DNA of 19,275 nucleotides from JANOQP01 sp044227705. Its GTDB lineage: Bacteria; Bacteroidota; Bacteroidia; Chitinophagales; Saprospiraceae. This document shows, one piece after another, positions 7,552 to 13,378 of the stretch. The notes below the pieces were generated by a model. That model was given only the letters and a program-made list of their open reading frames with translations, made no database searches and had not been told where the DNA came from. Positions within the stretch are counted from its first letter, which is position 1; every line of letters begins with the position of its first letter. A program made the translations under genes and the position numbers. The stretch covers positions 1 through 19,275 of the forward strand of contig JBGAWE010000074.1 in NCBI GenBank assembly GCA_044227705.1, in the 5' to 3' direction.

Positions 7552-9516
7552 TCAAAACAAGGCCACCGGCCGACGGGCCAGCCAGCCCGAGGCGCCTTTT
7601 GCCGTGAGAAAATAGGCCCCTGCGGGCAAATTTCCGACGTCGAAGCTTCTTTCAAAACGGCCGGCCGGCACCACCTCGCTGCTCTCGCGCACCGCGACGC
7701 CGAGGGCATTTACGAGCGAAAACCGCACGACCTCGGCCGCTGGCAGTTGCAAAACGGCCGAAAATTGGCCGTGCGCCGGGTTCGGCAGCGCGTCCAGGCT
7801 GCCGGGGAACGCCGCCGCCGAGCCGGTTGCCGAGACCTGTTGAATGGAGTTGTTGGCCGAGAGCAGCCACAAGTCCGGGTCGAACTCGACGGCGTCGACC
7901 GCGAACGGGAGCTGCGCCATGAAGGTCTGGCCCGAAAAAGTGTTCTCCAGTCGCAAAACCGTGTCCTGACCCTGGCCCGAGAAGCGCACCGGGACCGGCA
8001 TCTCGAAAAAGGAGACGGAGGGGTCCGACTGCGTCTGCCCGAGCGTGACGGTGAGCTTCTTGCCCGCGTCCTGCGCCCACTGCAACTGGTAGGACGGCCA
8101 GCCCTGCCCGTAGTACCAGTCTTTGAAAAACTCGGTCAGGTCTTGCCCGCTCGCAGCCTCCAACTGGGCGACGAGGGCGGGCGTTTTGGCGAACTTGAAC
8201 TTCGCCGTGTTCGCGTAGGCGCGTATCCCGTTGAAAAAAGCCTTGTCGCCGAGCTTCCAGCGGAGCATGTGGAGGAGGTACGCGCCCTTGTTGTAGGAGA
8301 GGCGGCCGCTGAAGATTCGGTTGACGCTCGTCGTGTCGTCCACCCGCACGGAGCCGTTGGGCTGCGAGGTGACGTTGTCGATTTTCAGCTTGCGCCAGTT
8401 GTACCAGTCCATGCCGAACGGGAACCGCTCGCGGGTGAGGCCCTCGAGGAAGGTCGCAAAGCCCTCGTTGAGCCAGATGTCCTCCCAGCTCGCGCAGGTT
8501 ATCATGTCGCCGAACCACTGGTGGGCCATCTCGTGGGCGAGCAGGCCCCAGCCGTAGTTGATGACGAAGCTCATCGTCTGGTGCTCCATGCCGCCGCCCC
8601 AGCCGAACTGCGCGTGGCCGTACTTCTCTTTGAAAAAGGGATAGTTGACAAAAAGTGAGTCGTAGAACTGCACCACCTGCACCATATCGGCCGTCCCGGC
8701 CTTTGCGTCGGCGAGGTTCTCGGGGTAGACGTAGTTGAGCATCGGCATCTGCACACCGTTGGAGAGCGGCACGATGTCGGTGTACTGCTCGTAGTTCGTC
8801 ACCGCGATGGCCACGAGGTATGGCGCGATGGGGTATCGGTGCTTCCAGTGGTAGGTTTTCGAGCCGCTGCCGGTCGCCGTCTCGCCCACGAGCAAGCCGT
8901 TGCTGGCCGCGCGGTACTGCTCGGGCGTGGTGACGAAGACGTCGAGCGAGTCCACCTTGTCGGTCAGGCCGTTCTTGCACGGCCACCAGTCCTGCGCCCC
9001 GAAAGGCTCGGAGAGCGTCCAGATGATGGGCACCCCGGCGTGCGAGCTTTGGATGAACGACCCGAACCCGCCCGACGGCGGCACCCCGTGGTAGGTGATG
9101 GACACCGAATCGGTCGCGCCCAGCGCAAGCGGCGCGGGCAGCGAGACCGTCAGGCCGTAGGTGCCGTTCTGCGAAAAGGCGATGTTGCTTCCCTGAAACT
9201 TGATGGCGTCGACCGTGAGCTGGGTCGAGAGGTTGAACTCGAGCGTGGCCAGCCCGTTCTTTTTTGCAGTGAAATAGGCCGTCGCCTTGCCGCCGATTTG
9301 ATAGACCGCCGGGTCGACGGCCCACTCGAAGCGGTAGTATTTCAGGTCGAAAGAGGGGTCCTCAAACGTCATGGGGCCGCCCCGGGCGGTCACCACCTCG
9401 GCGTGCGCGGCGGCCTCCTTGCAGACCATCTCCTCGAAGTCGTGGTCGGGGTTTTGAGCGGCGGCCCAGGCGGCGGGCCAGAGCAGCGCGGCGATGAGCA
9501 AGCGGAACTGTTTCAT
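7552..9516 (-). CDS. Secreted M1-family aminopeptidase with T9SS sorting domain
   Basis: A 654-residue zinc aminopeptidase exported first by Sec (MKQFRLLIAALLWPAAWAAA) and then, through its C-terminal sorting domain, to the outside by the type IX system. The M1 order is intact: an N-terminal beta domain with the PFGAQDWWPCKNG segment (171-183), the exopeptidase motif GGGMEH (307-312), zinc site HEMAH (328-332) with third ligand Glu351 in WLNEGFATF, and likely catalytic Tyr408 in LSYNKGAYLLHML. GGMEH replaces the textbook GxMEN. The C-terminal domain is at about 573-654 (LDALPNPAHGQFSAVLQLP, GNLPAGAYFLTAKG, ARRPVALF). The start was chosen for the signal peptide. A consensus promoter lies 75 bases upstream. 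It probably degrades peptides at the cell surface; substrate unknown. Confidence 0.95.
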   Translation of the reverse strand: MKQFRLLIAALLWPAAWAAAQNPDHDFEEMVCKEAAAHAEVVTARGGPMTFEDPSFDLKYYRFEWAVDPAVYQIGGKATAYFTAKKNGLATLEFNLSTQLTVDAIKFQGSNIAFSQNGTYGLTVSLPAPLALGATDSVSITYHGVPPSGGFGSFIQSSHAGVPIIWTLSEPFGAQDWWPCKNGLTDKVDSLDVFVTTPEQYRAASNGLLVGETATGSGSKTYHWKHRYPIAPYLVAIAVTNYEQYTDIVPLSNGVQMPMLNYVYPENLADAKAGTADMVQVVQFYDSLFVNYPFFKEKYGHAQFGWGGGMEHQTMSFVINYGWGLLAHEMAHQWFGDMITCASWEDIWLNEGFATFLEGLTRERFPFGMDWYNWRKLKIDNVTSQPNGSVRVDDTTSVNRIFSGRLSYNKGAYLLHMLRWKLGDKAFFNGIRAYANTAKFKFAKTPALVAQLEAASGQDLTEFFKDWYYGQGWPSYQLQWAQDAGKKLTVTLGQTQSDPSVSFFEMPVPVRFSGQGQDTVLRLENTFSGQTFMAQLPFAVDAVEFDPDLWLLSANNSIQQVSATGSAAAFPGSLDALPNPAHGQFSAVLQLPAAEVVRFSLVNALGVAVRESSEVVPAGRFERSFDVGNLPAGAYFLTAKGASGWLARRPVALF

Positions 9517-9532
9517 GTCGTCCAATTTTTTC

Positions 9533-9583
9533 GGCGCTCGGCGCCTTGATGATGGCGGCGACGGACAAAGGCCCGCCGCCGCC
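9533..9583 (-). other. GC-rich hairpins in the leader of the M1 aminopeptidase mRNA
   Basis: Between the promoter and the start codon two inverted repeats occur. GGCGC/GCGCC (9533-9537 with 9541-9545, three-base loop) sits 16 bases before the start codon. GGCGGCG pairs with CGCCGCC (9554-9560 with 9574-9580 or 9577-9583). Neither is followed by a U tract on the minus strand, so they look like leader structure rather than terminators. GC-rich sequence forms such pairs by chance, so the call is weak. Confidence 0.25.
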
Positions 9584-9590
9584 AAATTGT

Positions 9591-9622
9591 CAAAAATAAC
9601 CTCAATGGCCCACCTTCACAAA
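9591..9622 (-). promoter_or_regulatory. Consensus Bacteroidota promoter for the M1 aminopeptidase
   Basis: On the minus strand TTTG (9622-9619), a spacer of exactly 20 bases, and TATTTTTG (9598-9591) match the Bacteroidota primary sigma consensus of TTTG and TAnnTTTG. The -33 element and most of the spacer lie inside the last codons of the WD40 gene. This gives the aminopeptidase, and possibly the peroxidase after it, transcription independent of the genes upstream. Confidence 0.65.
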
Positions 9623-10840
9623 GGCCTTCGAGGCGGTTTGGCCGGTCTTGTCGACGGCGTGGAGGAAATAATGGCCGTTCGCCAGCCCCGAAACGTCGAG
9701 CTTCATTGCGGCTGCGGCCGGCCGGAGCACGGTTTTCCCGGCCACGTCCCTGATTTCCAATGAGCGGAACTCGGCCCCTTCCGGCCGGGAAATTTGGAGC
9801 CAATCCGTCGCCGGGTTCGGGGAAATCTCCAGCGAAAGCTCCGGCCTCGGGCCTTCCTCGGTGCCGCTGACGGTGGCCACGTTCCAGAGGATGACGTCGC
9901 CCTTCGCCGTTCCGGTCACGATGCGGTCGCCCAGCGGCGACCACGCGGCCGTCCAGACAACACCGCTGTCCACCTTTCCGAATGTGGCGAGAAGGTCGCC
10001 GGTGGCCATGCCCCAGATTTTGGCGGTCTTGTCGGAGGTGGCCGCCACGAGCATCGAGTTGTTGGGCGAGACGTCCACCTGGTTGACCTCTTTCGTGGCG
10101 GCGTTGATGGTCTTGACCAGCGCGCCGGTGGCGGCGTCCCAGATTTTCACCTTGCCGTCCCAGCCGCCGGTGACGACGAAGGCGTTGTCGTTCGTGACCT
10201 TGACCGAGGCGACCTCGCCCGTGTGGCCGGTGCAGGTGAAGAGGAGGGTGCCCGTCGCGCTCCAAATCTTCATCTTTTTGTCGCTCCCGCCGGTGGCGAA
10301 AAAGTTGCCGTTCGGCGCAAACGAGACCGAGCGGACATAGCCGGAATGCGCCGTCAGGCTGAGGGCGAGGCTGCCGTCGGAGAGGTTGTAGATTTTCAGC
10401 TTGCCGCTCGTGCAGCCGACGGCGACCTTGTCATTGGCCGGCGAGATGTCGGCCGAAAAGGCCCCGGAAGTGCCCGTGTCGATGGTGTCCTTGATGACCG
10501 GGACGCTGCCCGTGTTGTCAAAGACGAGCAGGTTGCCCTGTTCCTCGACAGCTGCGAAAAAGCTCCCGTTCGAGCTGAACTTGACCCCTTGAATGCACTC
10601 GAAGGCCGAGCCGAGGGTCAGGTCCCAGTCGAGGTTGCCGGTCGCCGCGTCAAACATCCGGATGGCCGACGGGCTGCAGCTGCTGCCGGTGAGCACCTTT
10701 TTGCCGTCGGCGGAAAAGCCCGCGCCATAGGTGTCGAGGATTTGGGCGTTGCCCTTGTTCGACCACTCGATGGTCTGGCCGAAAAGGCTGGCCGAAAAAA
10801 GGAGGGCCGACCAGAGGGCGGAATGTCGATGAAGTTTCAT
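9602..10840 (-). CDS. Secreted WD40-repeat protein with T9SS sorting domain
   Basis: A 412-residue protein. A Sec signal peptide (MKLHRHSALWSALLFSASLF, cleavage near residue 21) leads to about seven WD40 repeats between residues 25 and 322. The clearest are FAPNGNFFATGGSDKKMKIW, NDNAFVVTGGWDGKVKIWD, SPNNSMLVAATSDKTAKIW and SPLGDRIVTGTAKGDVILW. They should close into one beta-propeller for protein binding. The end (335-412) is a type A T9SS sorting domain: SLEISPNPATDWLQI, LDVSGLANGHYFLHAVDK and FVKVGH. It is therefore predicted to be at the surface or released. No catalytic motif is seen. The MbnP terminator (10904-10948) separates it from the genes upstream, so it needs its own promoter, which I did not find. 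The binding partner is unknown. Confidence 0.93.
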   Translation of the reverse strand: MKLHRHSALWSALLFSASLFGQTIEWSNKGNAQILDTYGAGFSADGKKVLTGSSCSPSAIRMFDAATGNLDWDLTLGSAFECIQGVKFSSNGSFFAAVEEQGNLLVFDNTGSVPVIKDTIDTGTSGAFSADISPANDKVAVGCTSGKLKIYNLSDGSLALSLTAHSGYVRSVSFAPNGNFFATGGSDKKMKIWSATGTLLFTCTGHTGEVASVKVTNDNAFVVTGGWDGKVKIWDAATGALVKTINAATKEVNQVDVSPNNSMLVAATSDKTAKIWGMATGDLLATFGKVDSGVVWTAAWSPLGDRIVTGTAKGDVILWNVATVSGTEEGPRPELSLEISPNPATDWLQISRPEGAEFRSLEIRDVAGKTVLRPAAAAMKLDVSGLANGHYFLHAVDKTGQTASKAFVKVGH

Positions 10841-10861
10841 GCGCTGGATTTTATGGGCAAC

Positions 10862-10887
10862 GAAAGCCCGGCTCACGGGCCGGTTTC
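10862..10887 (-). repeat. Inverted repeat upstream of the WD40 gene
   Basis: GAAA (10862-10865) and CCGGC (10868-10872) pair with GCCGG (10879-10883) and TTTC (10884-10887), with a two-base bulge and a six-base loop. It lies 22 bases before the WD40 start codon and could be an mRNA leader hairpin or operator. No U tract follows it on either strand. Confidence 0.3.
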
Positions 10888-10903
10888 TGTTGCCCCAATT
10901 TCT

Positions 10904-10948
10904 GAAAAAAGAAAAATGCCCGCCCAGCCGTCGAGCCTCGGCGGGCAT
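10904..10948 (-). terminator. Rho-independent terminator after the MbnP gene
   Basis: On the minus strand ATGCCCGCC (10948-10940) pairs perfectly with GGCGGGCAT (10924-10916), and TTTTCTTTTTT follows (10915-10905). It begins 25 bases after the MbnP stop codon. It ends the three-gene unit 13245-10973 and separates it from the WD40, aminopeptidase and peroxidase genes. Confidence 0.8.
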
Positions 10949-10972
10949 CTTCTTGTCAAAAAGGCCGGGAAA

Positions 10973-11785
10973 TCAGTCGTTGTGGACGTGGTTTACCGAG
11001 AACATCCCCGGGAAGTTGTTGCAGATGTTGACGCTGAACGGGTCAAACATCACCGACGGGTGCTCGCTGATTTTGAGCGTCGTCGCGCCAGAGAACAGCT
11101 TCGAGGCGTCGACGTAGAGGTGCCACTCGGGGTTGCGGTCCTTGCGGACCTCGGCCGGCTGGTGCTCCTCGTCGCTCTCGTCGGCGGTGAGGGTGATGTT
11201 TTTGAGGTTGTTGAACGTCGGAGAGGAGTAGCCGCCAAAGCCGCCCATGTGGTACCAGAAGAGGTTGTCCATGTTGGTCGAGGCGGGCGACGTCCCCTCT
11301 ATCTTGTAGAAGATGTAGCCGCTGTTCCACGTCCAGTACATGTCGGCGGCGTCTCCGGCGACGTCGAGGGCGCCGGTGCGCTGGCTGATGTCCTTCGTGT
11401 TGCGGAGGCTGTCGACGCCGAGCGTGAAGGTGAAGCCCGTGTAGTTGCCGGCCGGGACGTCCGAGAGCTCAATCTCGTCGCCGTCGGCCACGCTCTCGTC
11501 CAAGAGGAAATAGCAGTTGTCCTGCGGGACGGTGTACTTCGTGCCGTCCTCGTTTATAAGGACGAAGTTCGAGACGTAGTATTTGAGCTTCGAGAGGGTC
11601 ACCTTCTCGCCGTTGGGCGTGGTCTCCTCTTGGGCGAAGGCGAGGTCGTGGTCGCCCCAGCGGTTGTCGAAGTGGATGGTCATGGGGCCTTTGTCCCCGC
11701 TGGCCCATTCTTGTTTGTCCTTTTTGCAGGAGAAGGTGGCCAAAAGGCCGGTCGCGGCGAGCGCGATGAAAAGTGCTTTTTTCAT
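10973..11785 (-). CDS. MbnP-family copper-associated lipoprotein
   Basis: A 270-residue periplasmic lipoprotein with a signal ending in ATFSC (Cys20). The domain starts at IHFDNRWGDHDLAF (37-50), followed by KLKYYVSNFVLINEDG (67-81), MYWTWNSGYIFYKIEG (149-164), a WHLYVDASKLF segment (221-231) and a C-terminal stretch from ISEHPSVMFDP to NHVHND. These are the landmarks of MbnP-family proteins in Bacteroidota. In methanotrophs MbnP is encoded with the di-heme enzyme MbnH, which oxidises an MbnP tryptophan to kynurenine, linked to copper. The conserved Trp151/Trp153 and His residues are present. Here the partner peroxidase is not adjacent; the closest candidate is at 6461-7495. It is the last gene of its unit, 50 bases after the His/Met-rich outer-membrane gene. 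The copper role is family inference. Confidence 0.88.
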   Translation of the reverse strand: MKKALFIALAATGLLATFSCKKDKQEWASGDKGPMTIHFDNRWGDHDLAFAQEETTPNGEKVTLSKLKYYVSNFVLINEDGTKYTVPQDNCYFLLDESVADGDEIELSDVPAGNYTGFTFTLGVDSLRNTKDISQRTGALDVAGDAADMYWTWNSGYIFYKIEGTSPASTNMDNLFWYHMGGFGGYSSPTFNNLKNITLTADESDEEHQPAEVRKDRNPEWHLYVDASKLFSGATTLKISEHPSVMFDPFSVNICNNFPGMFSVNHVHND

Positions 11786-11835
11786 TGTTGAAAAACTGTG
11801 TTTAAAAGATTGAAAGTCAATGAGTTGAGTTCGGT

Positions 11836-12786
11836 TCAGCGGAACTTCTGCGCCTTTTGCCAGCCGCCTGAGAACTCCCAGTTGGTCCGCTGCCGGTTGA
11901 GGTCGGAGGAGTAGTAGACGGGTCTGGCCGCCTCCACGCCGAGCCGGTGGCCTTTGAGGAAGCCGCCGGCTATGCGGAAGTTGATGCCCGCCGAGCAGCT
12001 GACATGCATCCCCTTCGGGATGAGCAGCGCGTTGGATATTTCCGGGTCGCGGCCGACGGTCGCCGTCTGATAGTGGATTTCGGAGGCGAGCGAGAAGCTG
12101 ACCAGCCGCCCGAGCCGACGCGCGGCCCATGCCTTCGCCCCGAAATGGTTGCCGAGCCGGTAGCCGCGAGCGTTCTTCCCGAATCGGATGGTCTCGATGC
12201 TTTGAAGGCCGCCCGAGTAGCGCGGCCGCTGCCAGAGCACGGTCAGCCCCGGCATCCAGTCGAGCGTGCCGCTTCCGAACTGCATCATGTAGGGCATCAG
12301 GAGGTTGCCCTGGCTGGTCTGCTGCCGCTGGTCGATGCTGCCGGTCGGGATGCTCGCCACGAGCTGGGCGTGCGCCGCCAGACCGCAGCCCTTGAACAGC
12401 CGGAAAAGCGCGCCGAGCTGCGTGTCGCCGATGCTGCGCGAGCGGCTCGTGCCGCTCGACTGCACGCCGGTCATCGAGTTGTTGAGAAAGGAGAGCATGG
12501 CCATGCCGGTGACGTTGTCGGTGAGGCCGTACATCATCTCTGCCATGTGCATGCCCATGTTCATGCCGCCGCCCGTGTGGATGTGGCCGCCAGCCGGGTC
12601 GTGTGGGTGGTTCATGTTCATGAAGTGGAAGTGGTAGCCGAACATGGCTTCGCCCTTCGGGTGTAAGTGGTCGCCCATGACGGTGATGGGCGCGTGGGCG
12701 TCGGGGCGTGCGAGGTCGCAGCAGCTCTGTCCATAAAGCCACGCAGCCCCGCACAGCCCGACGGCCGTGAGGAACATCTTTTTCAT
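11836..12786 (-). CDS. His/Met-rich outer-membrane beta-barrel (putative metal transporter)
   Basis: A 316-residue exported protein with a Sec signal (MKKMFLTAVGLCGAAWLYG) and an early SCC motif (21-23). The start of the mature protein, APITVMGDHLHPKGEAMFGY, belongs to a family of uncharacterised barrels often labelled transporters; they carry a VMGDHxHxKGE-like motif and are seen near copper genes. Residues 40-85 are extraordinary: 9 His and 9 Met in 46 positions (HFHFMNMNHPHDP, GHIHTGGGMNMGMHMAEMM), well suited to bind Cu(I)/Cu(II). The rest alternates polar and hydrophobic residues in short strands and ends in an aromatic/basic strand (FSGGWQKAQKFR), as in outer-membrane barrels. It sits between the Cys-rich protein and MbnP with about 50-base gaps. 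Function and metal are inferred. Confidence 0.8.
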   Translation of the reverse strand: MKKMFLTAVGLCGAAWLYGQSCCDLARPDAHAPITVMGDHLHPKGEAMFGYHFHFMNMNHPHDPAGGHIHTGGGMNMGMHMAEMMYGLTDNVTGMAMLSFLNNSMTGVQSSGTSRSRSIGDTQLGALFRLFKGCGLAAHAQLVASIPTGSIDQRQQTSQGNLLMPYMMQFGSGTLDWMPGLTVLWQRPRYSGGLQSIETIRFGKNARGYRLGNHFGAKAWAARRLGRLVSFSLASEIHYQTATVGRDPEISNALLIPKGMHVSCSAGINFRIAGGFLKGHRLGVEAARPVYYSSDLNRQRTNWEFSGGWQKAQKFR

Positions 12787-12834
12787 AAAATTTGGGTAAA
12801 TGCCTGAATATAAGCGCGTTGCGCTCGAATCAAA

Positions 12835-13245
12835 TCAAGCTGCCGGCTCGGGAGGCTTCCCGATTTCCTCCAAAAAAGGCTCGATGGGCAGCCGCTCGTC
12901 CATCCCCAGGACGGCGGTGCGGGCCTCTTTCAGTTCGACAAAAAAAGGGCAGGTTAGCGGTGCCTCCGGGCCGATGAGCGGGCCTTCTTCTTTCAGGCTG
13001 ACCGGCAGGCTCGGCAGCTTCGAGCTTTCCTGTTCGGGCGATTTCTCGACCGTGCCCACCCATTTTTTCAACTGACAGGAACCGGCGCAGCACGAGCCTT
13101 TTTCGAGCCGCTTCTCGCAGAGGTGCTTGGCAATCCAGTCCTGGTTGACCTGCCAGTAGACCGCGACGACGGCCGTCGAGATGCTTTGCAGCATCACGCT
13201 CGCCGCCAGTGCGAGGGCCAATGTTTGCCGGAAGGTCTTGCTCAT
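12835..13245 (-). CDS. Small exported Cys-rich protein of a Bacteroidota copper/metal-locus family
   Basis: A 136-residue protein with an N-terminal hydrophobic segment (about residues 7-30) acting as signal or anchor. VYWQVNQDWIAKHLCEKRLE (29-48) and GSCCAGSCQLKKW (50-62) resemble small Bacteroidota proteins with a YxxNxxYIAxxLCxN...CxGxCxLKK pattern. I recall these beside TonB receptors, MbnP and other metal genes. Cysteines at 43, 52, 53 and 57 could form a metal site; a fifth is at 99. The C-terminal half is Pro/Glu-rich and probably unstructured. ATG at 13245 is preferred over an in-frame TTG three codons upstream. It is the first gene of the unit leading to MbnP, 48 bases before the His/Met-rich gene. 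Biochemical function is not known to me. Confidence 0.7.
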   Translation of the reverse strand: MSKTFRQTLALALAASVMLQSISTAVVAVYWQVNQDWIAKHLCEKRLEKGSCCAGSCQLKKWVGTVEKSPEQESSKLPSLPVSLKEEGPLIGPEAPLTCPFFVELKEARTAVLGMDERLPIEPFLEEIGKPPEPAA

Positions 13246-13288
13246 GCGGTGCAAAGTTGAGCAAACGCTCCGCTCCCTCGGCGCATGA

Positions 13289-13322
13289 TTTTTGACAAAA
13301 CAGGACTTATTTCTGTCAAAAA
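13289..13322. repeat. Perfect 9-bp inverted repeat, candidate operator of the metal-handling unit
   Basis: TTTTTGACA (13289-13297) and TGTCAAAAA (13314-13322) form a perfect inverted repeat with a 16-base spacer. It lies 44 bases upstream of the first gene of the MbnP unit, where a repressor or activator could act. One arm overlaps the U tract of the protease terminator, so part of the symmetry may be a by-product of that tract, but GACA/TGTC is not explained by it. Confidence 0.4.
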
Positions 13323-13356
13323 AAACCCCGGCAAGCTGCTTGGCCTGCCGGGGTTT
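13318..13356 (-). terminator. Rho-independent terminator of the tail-specific protease
   Basis: On the minus strand AACCCCGGCA (13355-13346) pairs perfectly with TGCCGGGGTT (13333-13324). Including the stem end, a run of eight T follows (13325-13318). It starts 23 bases after the protease stop, and insulates the MbnP unit from protease transcription. Confidence 0.85.
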
Positions 13357-13378
13357 GAGTAAAAATCTGGGCCGTCCG

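Noticed and set aside
7652..9325. 557-codon minus-strand frame inside the M1 aminopeptidase
   Set aside because: It is an alternative frame, Arg/Gly/His-rich, within a gene that has an intact HEMAH active site in the other frame.
9794..11791. 665-codon plus-strand frame across the WD40 and MbnP genes
   Set aside because: It crosses two clear minus-strand genes and their terminator; its composition is that of an antisense shadow.
10973..12754. A 593-residue fusion reading MbnP with an N-terminal extension
   Set aside because: The extra 323 residues lie in a wrong frame of the His/Met-rich gene; MbnP has its own lipoprotein signal starting at 11785.
12835..12977. Small plus-strand frames over the Cys-rich gene
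   Set aside because: No family features, and they overlap a minus-strand gene with a signal segment and cysteine motif.
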